Shown: piece by piece, positions 14,442 to 22,881 of the stretch | Numbering within the stretch: position 1 is the stretch's first letter | How the letters are laid out: every line of letters starts with the position of its first letter | DNA from: Kiritimatiellia bacterium | GTDB lineage: Bacteria; Verrucomicrobiota; Kiritimatiellia; UBA8416; JABMPJ01 | Direction: 5' to 3' | Assembly: GCA_029939545.1 (NCBI GenBank) | Contig: JAOZSS010000010.1 | Coordinates: forward strand, 1-28,955 | Length of the DNA stretch: 28,955 bases | The notes under the pieces: model-generated | What the model was told of the DNA's origin: nothing | Databases searched by the model: none | The model's input: only the letters and a program-made list of their open reading frames with translations | Translations under genes and position numbers: made by a program

Positions 14442-16301
14442 CTATCGACGTTTCAGGAGTTCGGATCTCTCCTCGCTGCTGACCTGTTCCGACTGCAGCC
14501 GTGCTGCCTCGTTGAGTTTGTCGATCTCCTCGAGCAGGGCACGGCGCTCGACCTCGTCGGCGATGATGTGCCGCCGTGTGAGCTGTGTGTTCTCGGGGAG
14601 TCCGGTATCGCGTAGGATGGAGTCCGGCATGGCCAGGCCCACCGTGACGAAGATGATCGTTTCTTCCTGGGCCTTCTCTGTGTGGGTGTGTGAGAAGAGG
14701 TACCGGCCAATCAACGGGATGCTGCCCAGCAGCGGGACTCGGCTGGTCACTTCGCGGTCGGTGGTCTCGGTCAGGCCGCCGATAGCAACCGTCTTGCCGT
14801 TATCCAGGGCAAACACTGTCGAGATGGTCTTCTTCGCAATGATCGGGTAGGTCTGCCCGTTAGGGGCAACCGCGTCACTGATGAACCGGGTGAGCTCCGG
14901 CTCGATCTTGACCGTGATGTTGCTGTGGGTGTTGACCGTGGGTGTAACGGTGAGCTTAACGCCCAGGTCTACGGGCTCGCCGGGGTTATAGGTCACCACG
15001 GGTGCAATGCCCTGCTGGCCCGGTGTCACGCTGGAAACGAACGGCCGCTCGGTCTGTCCGATATGGATCGTGGCCGCCTCTTCGTTGGCTACGATGATCT
15101 TTGGGTTGGACACTATGCTGATTCCGTTCATCTGTCGCAGGGCACTCAACACAACCTGGAAGTCTGCCGCACTGAGGATTGCCGTACGTGCATCGGTAAT
15201 GGTCTTGGTGAATGTCTGCGAGACGTCAGACGACACGTCTTGACCCACGCTGATTGTGTCGGCCACATTGCGCGTTGGTGTGATGCCGCCGTCGTCATCG
15301 ATAACCTCGTACTGGTCGTTGTAGACGTCATAGTTATTCTGGACGGTATCCGCCACGCCGCGGCTGTCGCGCTGTCCAACGACGTCAGCGCGCTGATTCT
15401 CCCATGTGCGAACATTGCTATAGTCAATCTGCATGCCGGATGCCCCAATACCGTATCCGGCGAGGGACTGCCAATTGATGCCCAGATCCTCGATGGCCTG
15501 GTCATTCAACTCCATGAACTTGGCTTCGATGAATACCTGGTCGCGCGGGATATCGATTTCAGTGATCAGTTGGTCGATCTCTCCCAGGTTGGCCGGCGTA
15601 CTGCGCACCACCAGCGCATTCTTGGATGAAAACTCCGAGACCATGCCGCCTGGCACGAGCATGGATTTGACGACTGGCGACGTATTGGCCACCGAGGCGT
15701 ACTTGAGGAAGAAGGTCTGAACCTTCATCGGGTCCGGCATGCCGGCAGGGCGGGGGATGATGCGGTAGACGCCGGAGCCGGGCAATTTCTCGTCGAGAGC
15801 CAAGCCGTGCATGTCGAGAATCGACTCCAGGGCCGGCTTCCACTCGACATCCGTCAGATTGACCGTCACACGGCCTTGCAGGTTGGAGGGAGTGGCGATG
15901 ATGTTGGCGCCGGAGATGCGCGTGAACATCCGCACCACGTCGAGGATCTCCACGTCGTCCAGCGTAATGCTGATGAGATCGTCGCCGACATCCGTCACAC
16001 CCGCGGACAGATTGCCCTCATCCTCGTCGAGTGTCAGAAAGCCCGACGTTTCCTCAGGCTCATCGAGGGCGACCGCTTCCTCCGCCATCATCGCGGGGGC
16101 CTCGAGAGGCATGGGCTCAACGGCGATCGGAGCCTCATCGGCTTCCACAGGCAATGGGGCCGCCTCTGTAGCCACGGGCAAGTCCCCCGGCGGGAGTACG
16201 GCTGCGGGACCGGGCATATCCTGGGCGGTCAGCCACAGTGATCCTGCCACAAGCAGTGCGGTGGCAGCGGGAAGTAATATGTTTCTCAGTGTGTGATTCA
16301 T
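14442..16301 (-). CDS. pilQ: Type IV pilus / type II secretion secretin, PilQ-like
   Basis: A 619-aa outer-membrane secretin, the gated ring through which a pilus or substrate exits. It has a signal segment (about 1-26), a low-complexity Pro/Ala/Glu linker to about 105, an STN/N0-like domain (ISITLDDVEILDVVRMFTR, 110-185), an N1/NolW-type ring domain (193-252), and the secretin core (about 255-590). The core includes an insertion rich in Asp, Asn and Arg at about 285-365 and the hallmark VPLLGSIPLIGRYLF at 522-536. The charged C-terminal helix after 560 may bind a pilotin. It is shorter than proteobacterial PilQ and lacks AMIN domains. GGGAGAGG precedes the start. The genes upstream are pilM-N-O-P. 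Confidence 0.9.
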   Translation of the reverse strand: MNHTLRNILLPAATALLVAGSLWLTAQDMPGPAAVLPPGDLPVATEAAPLPVEADEAPIAVEPMPLEAPAMMAEEAVALDEPEETSGFLTLDEDEGNLSAGVTDVGDDLISITLDDVEILDVVRMFTRISGANIIATPSNLQGRVTVNLTDVEWKPALESILDMHGLALDEKLPGSGVYRIIPRPAGMPDPMKVQTFFLKYASVANTSPVVKSMLVPGGMVSEFSSKNALVVRSTPANLGEIDQLITEIDIPRDQVFIEAKFMELNDQAIEDLGINWQSLAGYGIGASGMQIDYSNVRTWENQRADVVGQRDSRGVADTVQNNYDVYNDQYEVIDDDGGITPTRNVADTISVGQDVSSDVSQTFTKTITDARTAILSAADFQVVLSALRQMNGISIVSNPKIIVANEEAATIHIGQTERPFVSSVTPGQQGIAPVVTYNPGEPVDLGVKLTVTPTVNTHSNITVKIEPELTRFISDAVAPNGQTYPIIAKKTISTVFALDNGKTVAIGGLTETTDREVTSRVPLLGSIPLIGRYLFSHTHTEKAQEETIIFVTVGLAMPDSILRDTGLPENTQLTRRHIIADEVERRALLEEIDKLNEAARLQSEQVSSEERSELLKRR

Positions 16302-16367
16302 TGGCCTCTCCCATTCTTTCTGGTCGGCGTTCTCATTCGCGTAGTCGTAAGTTTCCTGATTCGTATG

Positions 16368-17024
16368 CTATTGGTGAATGACCTGTGCGGTGGCGACCTC
16401 GCCCGCAGAGTCAATCACCGTGATGAGGTTTGTTCCCTGTTGATAGATACTGCCTAGTTTCGGTGTGTACAGGCCCGTGCTGTTGACGTCGCCCATAATC
16501 GAGAAAGCTGCTGTCCAGGAGACATAGGGTTGTGATCCGCCTGCGGCAGTGAACTGAACAGTGATGCCAGGGATGTCGGCAATGGTGGCGGAGTTTGGCG
16601 AGATCTGTAGAGCGTTGAGGCCTCCAATTCCGATGGTGGCGGTTGTGGTCCGGCCTAGGGCGTCGACGGCCAGAACTGTGTTTGGTAATACAGCCAGCGC
16701 CTGAAATACAGCGTATTCACTGGTCGACCCGACCACTGTGAGCGTTCCAGCGGTCCTGTCGGCGGGGGACCACGTCACCGGAAGTACGGCACCTAAAGCT
16801 CTAAAGGCGATTCTCTGTCCTATAACAGAAATTGACCCTTGGAGGGGGTCAAGGCTCAGCGGGACCGTCCCGTCCTCCCTCACCTCGTTCTCTGTATCAT
16901 TCTCAGCAAAGAGGCTTTCCACGTCGGCCGTGCCCGGCTCATCCTCGCATCCAACGAAGAGGGGCGCGAGGCCGATAGCGATTACCAGTAGCAGTGCGGA
17001 TACCCCGAGTTGTAACTTGCGCAT
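16368..17024 (-). CDS. Ig-like lipoprotein in the pilus operon
   Basis: A 218-aa predicted lipoprotein: a hydrophobic signal (MRKLQLGVSALLLVIAIGLA) ends in FVGC with lipidated Cys26. The mature part starts with an acidic stretch and then has two similar beta-rich units (around 55-125 and 130-218) with patterns such as LDPLQGSISVIGQRIAF and ISPNSATIADIPGITVQFTA-AGGSQPYVSW, typical of bacterial Ig-like domains. The ATG at 17024 has GGAGGAATG upstream; a longer frame to 17168 would overlap the previous gene and is rejected. Sitting between the pilP-like gene and pilQ, it may serve as a pilotin or secretin partner, but that is only an inference from position. Confidence 0.75.
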   Translation of the reverse strand: MRKLQLGVSALLLVIAIGLAPLFVGCEDEPGTADVESLFAENDTENEVREDGTVPLSLDPLQGSISVIGQRIAFRALGAVLPVTWSPADRTAGTLTVVGSTSEYAVFQALAVLPNTVLAVDALGRTTTATIGIGGLNALQISPNSATIADIPGITVQFTAAGGSQPYVSWTAAFSIMGDVNSTGLYTPKLGSIYQQGTNLITVIDSAGEVATAQVIHQ

Positions 17025-17071
17025 GATGTCATTCCTCCATGTCAGTGCCCGGCTGCCCGGCACCCTGACGT

Positions 17072-17647
17072 TTATTGTGTGCGGATTCCGATTGTTGGCA
17101 GGTGATAGGGGCGGGCCTCCAAGCGCGTCACCATGACGCCCTTCGCGGTTACTTTCTCTATCAACCATGAATAAAGCATGTCACCTTGCCGCATACTCAC
17201 GGTCTGGTCGGCCTCAACCAGCCCGACGCCTTTGATGATGGCCATGTAGCGGTTTCTTCCGGCGCGTGTAATTCCTTTGAGATGGAGTGCCGGCCATTGG
17301 ATCTTCTTTTCGATCTCCTTTTCAGCCCTGGCCTGTTCGGCCTCCTCCTCGTAAAACTCGGGTTCGGGCGGCGGCGGCTCATAGCCGACGGGCCAGAACG
17401 GATCGCGTAGCCCCAGCAGAATGGCATCGGCCGCTTCGGTGCTGTTTGTCGCTTGAACGACGTCCATAGCGTTGGTGCCAGTGACGTCCCCCACGGCGTT
17501 CGTGTCTGCCACCTCGTCCACAACAGTCGTGTCGGCGTTCTCCATCACGGTGTTCATGTCGATCGCTTCCGGTGCGGCTTCCTCTTCCTGGGCGATGGCC
17601 AGGGGGGCGATCAGAAGGAGCGCGAGTATCAAGGCAAGACGCTTCAT
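17072..17647 (-). CDS. PilP-like pilus alignment protein
   Basis: A 191-aa exported protein with a signal peptide (MKRLALILALLLIAPLAIAQ, cut after AIA). A disordered, Asn/Asp/Thr/Ala-rich region follows, then RDPFWPVGYEPPPPEPE, which resembles the RDPF segment of PilP-type proteins. The C-terminal domain of about 75 residues (WPALHLKGITRAGRNRYMAIIKGVGLVEADQTVS and onward) fits the small beta domain of PilP that contacts PilQ. No lipobox Cys is present. The start overlaps the pilO stop by four bases. Assignment rests on order and the RDPF/beta-domain pattern, not on strong identity. Confidence 0.72.
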   Translation of the reverse strand: MKRLALILALLLIAPLAIAQEEEAAPEAIDMNTVMENADTTVVDEVADTNAVGDVTGTNAMDVVQATNSTEAADAILLGLRDPFWPVGYEPPPPEPEFYEEEAEQARAEKEIEKKIQWPALHLKGITRAGRNRYMAIIKGVGLVEADQTVSMRQGDMLYSWLIEKVTAKGVMVTRLEARPYHLPTIGIRTQ

Positions 17648-18303
17648 ACGACGTCGCCCTCCTGTTTTGAGATCTCTTCCTTGAGCTGTTCGTCGATCTC
17701 CTTCGGGAACTCCGGATCGGCCCAGACCGGCCACTGGACTTCGATGGTGACGTTGTGATTCTCTAGATCTTCGTTGGGGCGCGGGCGAATGATGAGACTG
17801 GTCGTGCAGGCGTACGGGTTGTTTATCTCGATCTCGCGCATCAGTCGGACGGCATCGCGATAGGAGGCGATCATGTTGACGCGCACCGTGTAGGCTTTGA
17901 GGAGTCGTTCGGCATTGCTCTTGTCGGGCGGGATATCCGAGAGCCCCACCTCACGCACGGGTTCAATGGCTATGTCCAAAGTCTCGGCATGCGTTTCGAT
18001 TATGTCGGTGGCCTGGAGCAGGTAGTTGCCGAGGACCGGGTGGAGGATGTGTCTCTCGGAGATGTCGCGGATGCTCTTGAGCGTATCCATGCGGCGATCG
18101 AAGCTCCGTGCTGCAGCCCGGATCTCCTTGCGTGCTTTCTCCACGCTGGTCTTGCACTCTTCCATACGCGCGAATTTTGCCGTACGCGAGTTTCGCAGGG
18201 GATTGATGATTCCCTGTACGAGGCCGAGCAGGACAAGGGAGACGCCCAAGCCGATCATGATAAAGATCTTGGTCCGCTCTTGTTTGTTTTCCGGTAGTTT
18301 CAT
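17644..18303 (-). CDS. PilO-like inner-membrane alignment protein
   Basis: A 219-aa protein with a short cytoplasmic N-terminus, one membrane helix (about 12-33, IFIMIGLGVSLVLLGLVQGII), a coiled coil (about 38-85) and a periplasmic alpha/beta domain containing a YTVRVNMIASYRDAVRLMREIE segment, as in PilO/GspM folds. PilO pairs with PilN to link the inner-membrane machine to PilP and PilQ. It overlaps pilN upstream and the pilP-like gene downstream by four bases each, so the genes are translationally coupled. Confidence 0.75.
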   Translation of the reverse strand: MKLPENKQERTKIFIMIGLGVSLVLLGLVQGIINPLRNSRTAKFARMEECKTSVEKARKEIRAAARSFDRRMDTLKSIRDISERHILHPVLGNYLLQATDIIETHAETLDIAIEPVREVGLSDIPPDKSNAERLLKAYTVRVNMIASYRDAVRLMREIEINNPYACTTSLIIRPRPNEDLENHNVTIEVQWPVWADPEFPKEIDEQLKEEISKQEGDVV

Positions 18304-18908
18304 TCGAACGGGCTCGGGTGGTATTCACATTCGAGTTCAAAAATGCGGTTGTCCTTGTCTTCCGGGTCTGCGCCGTAGCGCGGGATCTTCGCGCTGGCAA
18401 CCCGTTCCTTGAACTCATCGTCTTCGATGAAGTGCTTCTGCAGCCCTTCCACGGCTGTCTCGGCTTCTCGACCGACGGCCGTTCCGGATAGGGTCATGCT
18501 GAACGAGCGTGCGGTGGTCCCTTTGTCGGTCTGGTTCAGCACTTGGCTGATTCGCATGGACCGAAGCTGGATGTGGGGGTTAATGCCTTTCTGCAGCGAG
18601 ATAAGCTGAGGCGCCCAGTCCGTGCTGGAATGCTTCCAGGCTTCGACCTCCTCCAGTATCCCGTCGTTGATCTTGCCGTCATTGAGGACCTTGAGGGCCT
18701 GCTCTTTGCGCGGCTCGATTCCCTTCCACTCCTTCTCGGCATTCTTGACCTTGCCCGCGAGCGTGATGGCGTTCATCACGATGAACGCCATCAGCAGAAT
18801 GGCCGCGATAGGTCCCACAATGGAGGCCACGCGCGTAATCGAACGCATACTGACCATACTGGCGCTGCGCTGCTCATCTGCAAATATCAAGTCTGCGCGA
18901 AGGGTCAT
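18300..18908 (-). CDS. PilN-like inner-membrane alignment protein
   Basis: A 202-aa bitopic protein: a short N-terminus (MTLRADLIFADEQRSAS), a membrane helix (about 28-51), a coiled coil (52-80) and a periplasmic domain with IQLRSMRISQV and ARSFSMTLSGTA-like strands, as in PilN/GspL C-terminal domains. PilN binds PilM through its N-terminal tail and PilO through the periplasmic part. The canonical INLLP motif of the tail is not evident, which makes the name less certain. A 14-bp-arm palindrome lies in the codons of the membrane helix. Four-base overlaps join it to its neighbours. Confidence 0.72.
   Translation of the reverse strand: MTLRADLIFADEQRSASMVSMRSITRVASIVGPIAAILLMAFIVMNAITLAGKVKNAEKEWKGIEPRKEQALKVLNDGKINDGILEEVEAWKHSSTDWAPQLISLQKGINPHIQLRSMRISQVLNQTDKGTTARSFSMTLSGTAVGREAETAVEGLQKHFIEDDEFKERVASAKIPRYGADPEDKDNRIFELECEYHPSPFE
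18764..18793 (-). repeat. 30-bp near-perfect palindrome inside pilN
   Basis: TGATGGCGTTCATC (18764-18777) and GATGAACGCCATCA (18780-18793) are exact reverse complements separated by only AC. The sequence encodes MAFIVMNAI of the membrane helix, so it is coding and structured at once. Confidence 0.85.
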
Positions 18909-19939
18909 TGTTCCTCAAAGGTGGCCATACAGGCACCGACAGAGGCGGCAAAACGCCACTCCTGGCCTTTCAAAGCATCCGGAACAGCGTCGGCAGCCAT
19001 GGTGAGTCCATCAAAGGGATTCCAGGATTCAACCGCCACTCCTATGGCGCTGCTGACTTCGTTTTGCGTGTCGCGGGAGGCCGCCAAGCCTCCGGCAAGA
19101 TAGATGGCATCCACTTTGCAGTTTTCTCGCCGTTCGACAAAATCGCGCGATACCACGAGCTGGCGAATCAGTGGTTGCATCACTTCGGTGGCCGCGGCCG
19201 AGATGTCGAATGAGCCGTCGGATATGATCCCGATGGCGGTCTCGCGGTTGACCCCGAGCGTGGCTTCCACTTTGTCGAGCAGGGCATTTGTGCCCCGGTC
19301 GAGTTTCCTGATCAGCACGGGTGTCCCCCGGTGTAAGAAGGCGAAGAGACTGGATGTCTCGCCGAAATCGATCAGCCCCAGCGTGTCTTTCTCCCTGGTC
19401 GCAACGGGCCCGTTGAGAAACGCGGTCATGGTGGCCAGTCCGGAAACTTCGATCGAGTGGGGCGCGGGGGTGCCGCTCGTGGGCAGGAGGCCGAGTGCTG
19501 CTGATGCAAGATGATCCGGATAGGCAACCGCGACGAGACGGGTCTCGTTTCGTCCGCCTCCATCGCTCAAGAGCGTGTAACTGATTCGAAAGTCATCCGG
19601 GTTTTCGAGCCCCATGCTATCCACGACTCGATCATCAAGATCCGCATCGTCCTTGCCCGGGAGCGTCAGCAGGCGAATGATGGCCGGGCCGTTGTCCACG
19701 GCAAGCGAGGCGTAGTGCGCATTCATATGGGACGCGAAAGGCAGAGGTGGAAGTGGTGCCGTTTCGTCCGTCTCACCCTCCGGGGCAGGCATGTCGATGA
19801 TGTCTGCCCCGACGACAGAGAGACCGTCGTTATTCTTGCGCATGCGAACAGCGCGCACGGATCCGCTGCCGACATCGAGCCCGACAACGTCCGTAGGTCC
19901 CCGTTTCAGGGCTTGAAGTATCTCTGCTGGTGATTTCAT
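18905..19939 (-). CDS. pilM: PilM-like actin-fold pilus assembly ATPase
   Basis: A 344-aa cytoplasmic protein of the FtsA/actin fold. The phosphate-1 loop is GLDVGSGSVRAV (20-31), the phosphate-2 region is LGLIDFGETSSLFAFL and the adenosine motif is IYLAGGLAASRD. PilM recruits PilN and couples the cytoplasmic machine to the periplasmic PilNOP complex. It is the first gene of the minus-strand pilus operon. ATG 19939 fits the family start; the upstream in-frame extension to 20113 runs into the neighbouring gene and looks non-coding. No clear Shine-Dalgarno sequence precedes it, and the predicted leader is only about 14 bases. Confidence 0.85.
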   Translation of the reverse strand: MKSPAEILQALKRGPTDVVGLDVGSGSVRAVRMRKNNDGLSVVGADIIDMPAPEGETDETAPLPPLPFASHMNAHYASLAVDNGPAIIRLLTLPGKDDADLDDRVVDSMGLENPDDFRISYTLLSDGGGRNETRLVAVAYPDHLASAALGLLPTSGTPAPHSIEVSGLATMTAFLNGPVATREKDTLGLIDFGETSSLFAFLHRGTPVLIRKLDRGTNALLDKVEATLGVNRETAIGIISDGSFDISAAATEVMQPLIRQLVVSRDFVERRENCKVDAIYLAGGLAASRDTQNEVSSAIGVAVESWNPFDGLTMAADAVPDALKGQEWRFAASVGACMATFEEQ

Positions 19940-19960
19940 TAGATGTACTATACTGCGGTC

Positions 19961-19989
19961 ATAGTATGAGCAAGTTCCGTGCGAGACAA
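19961..19989 (-). promoter_or_regulatory. Predicted promoter of the pilM operon
   Basis: On the minus strand TTGTCT (19989-19984) and TACTAT (19966-19961) are 17 bases apart. The TACTAT box equals those of the tRNA-Leu and rpsP promoters. The expected start is near 19953, giving a very short leader before ATG 19939. Confidence 0.45.
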
Positions 19990-19997
19990 CACCAAAG

Positions 19998-21971
19998 TCA
20001 ATTCTTTGAATTGAGAATTGTGGACAGCAAGGCGGGTTTATCGTCGCTTGCCGACACCGGGCCATGCCCCCCTCGCCACAGAACGTCGGCTTGCTTTGCG
20101 TAGTGTTTCGCATCGGTCAGCTTCCCTGTGTTGTGCAGGGCGCGAGCCAGATTGTAGTTCACGGCAAAGGCGAGCCGATCGGGTGGGCCGGGGAGTGACG
20201 CAAAGGCCCTATATAGATATGGAAGGGCTTGCTCGTCCTCGCCGAGCTCAATCAGGGCCAGGGCGAGGTTGCTCAGGATGCGGGGGCTGGCCTCCATTCC
20301 GTAGGCGCGCAGGAAGTGGCGATAGGCGTCCCTCGGGCTGTCGGGCAGGGAACATTCGCCCAAGTTGTTGCGTGCCGCGACGGTCTCCGCTATGGCTAAC
20401 GATTTCCGGTATGCGTTGCGGGCCTGGTCCTTATCTCCCAGGGCGCGATAGGCGTTTCCCAGATTCGTGTAGGTGATCACGCTGCGATCGCCAAGAGAGA
20501 GCGCCTTCTTAAAGCAGAATGTGGCGTCTACGTAACGCCCCTCTCTGGTCAGGGCAATGCCCATGTTGGCAAATGCCTGCCTATATCCCGGTTCCAGATG
20601 GACGGCTCTCAAGTAGGCTTGGATCGCAGAGGCGTACTCGCCGTCCAGGTTCCGGCTGTTCGCTACGTTGTATTGGACATAGGCCGAATCAGGGGATGTA
20701 TGCGCCACGCGTTCAAACAGTGTCCGGTTGTTCTTCCAGTAACGCGTGTGAATAACCACAAGCATGATGGACCCTGTCACGTAGAGCAGCACAAGCAGGG
20801 GGCCAAGCGCTCTGCTGATCCATGGAAGGTCCCGCGTCAGACGCGCCTTGCTCCACAGGGCCACGACGCCGACGAGCAATCCGATCGACGGCAGGTAGAG
20901 AAAACGATCGGCATAGAGCACGTCGCCGAAGACCCCGAGCTTGAGCACTGGGAGCAGCGCGATGAGGAACCAGCCCAGCAGAAGTGCCGACGTCTTGGAT
21001 ACTCGCCGCCAGAGCACCACCAGCAAGGCTATGTACCCCAGCATCATGAGGGTCCCGGTGATGATGACCCATGGATGTGTTAGCGCGGCATAGGTTTCGG
21101 GATGGTGAGGATCAATGGCAACCAGGTGCGCCATGAGGCCCGCGTAACGCATTACCACTCCGGGGATGGCCGCCAGACGCTCCCCGGGCGCTCCGAACAG
21201 GCCCGGCCCCACCACGCGACCCAGCACCATAATCCGCAGCAGAAGGTACCCGCCTGTGACCAGAAAGACTCCGGCAATGACGGGCAGATAGCGGTGCCAG
21301 CGCGCATGGCCTCCCGGCTGTATCGCAACAAAGGCGAGTATGATGAGGGGCGCAGAGAGCGCCATTTCCTTGCCCAGCAGCGCCAGGAGGTAGAACAGAG
21401 AGACCGCCGCCACGGGCCGCCAGCCCAAACGGCTGCGGTTGTCTCCATGCGGAAAGGCCAGCAAGGCGGCCAGCACGAAGAGAGCGGAAAGGAGGTCTGT
21501 GCGCCCGGAAATCCATACAACGTTTTCTACGTGTGAGGGATGGACAGCAAAGAGTGCGGCGGCCACAAACGCTGGCGTTCTTCCCTCGAGCAGGCGCAGG
21601 CCAAGCAGGTAGACCAGACAGGTCACTGTGGCGTGAAGCAGCAGGTTGGTGAGGTGATAGCCCATCGGGTTTAGGCCCCAGACCAGATAGTCCAGCCGGT
21701 AGGATATACTCACGAGGGGACGGTAAAAGCTGCGGGTCGGGTCTTCTGTGTTGGCCCCGGTCTGCCAGAAGCTGCGCAGGAACGGCCGTGCCCAGTGGCC
21801 TTCAACATGGATATCCGGGTTCTGAACGATGAGGCCGTGGTCGTCCCACACAAAGTCGTGTGTCAGCGACGGACCAAACACAATCAGAACCAGCAGAACG
21901 AGCAGGCAACATAGGAATGCGGAGACGAGGCGTGTGCGAATGACACGGTATTGCGCTTGAGGCCCGGGCAT
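19998..21971 (-). CDS. TMTC-like multi-pass membrane protein with C-terminal TPRs
   Basis: About 657 aa. The N-terminal two-thirds has some ten to twelve hydrophobic helices with the GT-C hallmark in the first loop, HDFVWDDHGLIVQN (Asp43-Asp44), followed by RSFYRPLVSISYRLDYLVWGLNPMGYHLTNLLLH and FAVHPSHVENVVWISGRTDLLS. These blocks recur in TMTC proteins, which transfer sugar from a lipid carrier. From about residue 440 several TPRs follow (AYVQYNVANSRNLDGEY, QAFANMGIALTREGRYVDA, TYTNLGNAYRALGDKDQA). The acceptor is unknown; glycosylation of pilus or surface proteins is a guess. ATG 21971 is preferred because AGGA lies upstream; ATG 22010 would give 670 aa. Confidence 0.82.
   Translation of the reverse strand: MPGPQAQYRVIRTRLVSAFLCCLLVLLVLIVFGPSLTHDFVWDDHGLIVQNPDIHVEGHWARPFLRSFWQTGANTEDPTRSFYRPLVSISYRLDYLVWGLNPMGYHLTNLLLHATVTCLVYLLGLRLLEGRTPAFVAAALFAVHPSHVENVVWISGRTDLLSALFVLAALLAFPHGDNRSRLGWRPVAAVSLFYLLALLGKEMALSAPLIILAFVAIQPGGHARWHRYLPVIAGVFLVTGGYLLLRIMVLGRVVGPGLFGAPGERLAAIPGVVMRYAGLMAHLVAIDPHHPETYAALTHPWVIITGTLMMLGYIALLVVLWRRVSKTSALLLGWFLIALLPVLKLGVFGDVLYADRFLYLPSIGLLVGVVALWSKARLTRDLPWISRALGPLLVLLYVTGSIMLVVIHTRYWKNNRTLFERVAHTSPDSAYVQYNVANSRNLDGEYASAIQAYLRAVHLEPGYRQAFANMGIALTREGRYVDATFCFKKALSLGDRSVITYTNLGNAYRALGDKDQARNAYRKSLAIAETVAARNNLGECSLPDSPRDAYRHFLRAYGMEASPRILSNLALALIELGEDEQALPYLYRAFASLPGPPDRLAFAVNYNLARALHNTGKLTDAKHYAKQADVLWRGGHGPVSASDDKPALLSTILNSKN
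19999..20013 (-). terminator. Weak hairpin at the 3' end of the TMTC-like gene
   Basis: CAATTC (19999-20004) and GAATTG (20008-20013) form a perfect six-base stem with a three-base loop just at the stop codon; on the minus strand a partly T-rich stretch (ACTTTGGTGTTG) follows. It also overlaps the region upstream of the pilM promoter. It could be a weak terminator between two minus-strand units. Confidence 0.25.
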
Positions 21972-22014
21972 ACTACGTGCTTTCCTGTGGACGAGGTGTT
22001 GAGAGGCCATCCAT

Positions 22015-22881
22015 ATGCATGAGGAAACCAGCCGACCGGACGGAAGTCAATCTGCGATATGCGCCGGCACGCCTATGGTGCGCCGGACCGCTGCGGCGGG
22101 CTACTGGGCGCGGTCGGCGGATCCATTGAATCGGGGTGCCTGCTTAGGTGATGCGGAGACTGAGGCGCGCATGCGCCTGGCCTATGCGTCATTCCTCTCG
22201 CCCGAGACCGCCGAGGCAGTCGCCTGGATGGGTGACCTGGCAGACCAGCGCGTGGTGGTTCTCGGCTGTGGATTGGGTGTGGGGGCGGTGCACTTGGCGC
22301 AGCGCGGTGCGCATGTGATGGCAATAGACGTGTCGGCGGTACGATGCGCCGCGGCCGAAGCCTGGGCCAGCCGTCAGTCTGTTTCCGGGTCGATAGCGTT
22401 CCAGTGCATGTCGGCAGAAGCGCTGGACCTGGACGAGGCGTCGGCGGATCGGGTCTTCGCCCGCGACGTGCTGATGTACACGGATCCCGCCCGCGTCGCG
22501 GCCGAATGTGCGCGCATCCTTCGCCCGGAAGGCCAAGCCGTATTCGTGGAGTCCCTGGCCGGGGCGGGATGGATGCGCGCCATGCGGCGGATGACGAATC
22601 CTCGCGAGTGGAGTTCGTTCACGCACTATCTCTCGTATGCCCATCTCGGGTGCCTGGGCAACGGGTTGCGGTTGGAGCGGCAGGAGGGTTGGCACGTGCT
22701 GGGGGTGGCGGCATTTGCCCTGCTATTCAAGTGGGGGTGGTTGGGGGGCTACCGGGCACTGTTGCGCTGTGTGGGCCCGATCGACCGGCACGTGCTGCGG
22801 ACAAGGCCGACGATGCAGTGCGCGGCGTGGCGTGGCGTGGCGCTTTATTCGGTCGATGCGGCAGAGGAGAAACGCGTATGA
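22015..22881 (+). CDS. SAM-dependent class I methyltransferase
   Basis: A 288-aa protein with a Rossmann-type methyltransferase core: motif I VVVLGCGLGVGAVHLAQRG (79-96), the acidic residue at the end of strand 2 in MAIDVS, an ADRVFARDVLMY motif IV region and LRPEGQAVFVESL as motif V/VI. The order of motifs resembles UbiE/Methyltransf_11 enzymes. The C-terminal 90 residues include a hydrophobic stretch (GVAAFALLFKWGWLGGYRALL) that may touch the membrane. The substrate is not evident. It opens an operon with the Arn-like genes and overlaps the next start as ATGA, so a lipid-linked sugar or glycolipid is a reasonable guess. GAGAGG precedes ATG 22015. Confidence 0.82.
   Translation: MHEETSRPDGSQSAICAGTPMVRRTAAAGYWARSADPLNRGACLGDAETEARMRLAYASFLSPETAEAVAWMGDLADQRVVVLGCGLGVGAVHLAQRGAHVMAIDVSAVRCAAAEAWASRQSVSGSIAFQCMSAEALDLDEASADRVFARDVLMYTDPARVAAECARILRPEGQAVFVESLAGAGWMRAMRRMTNPREWSSFTHYLSYAHLGCLGNGLRLERQEGWHVLGVAAFALLFKWGWLGGYRALLRCVGPIDRHVLRTRPTMQCAAWRGVALYSVDAAEEKRV

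Noticed and set aside
16832..16852. TTGACCC-n7-GGGTCAA inverted repeat inside the lipoprotein gene
   Set aside because: It resembles the GGGGTCA repeat core, but the arms are only seven bases and it is part of a normal coding stretch, so chance is likely.
22344..22877. Long open frame upstream of and in frame with the ArnT-like gene
   Set aside because: It overlaps the methyltransferase on the same strand in another frame, is full of Arg and Gly, and has no family pattern. The high GC content keeps it open. The ATG at 22878 has a ribosome site and a normal ATGA overlap.
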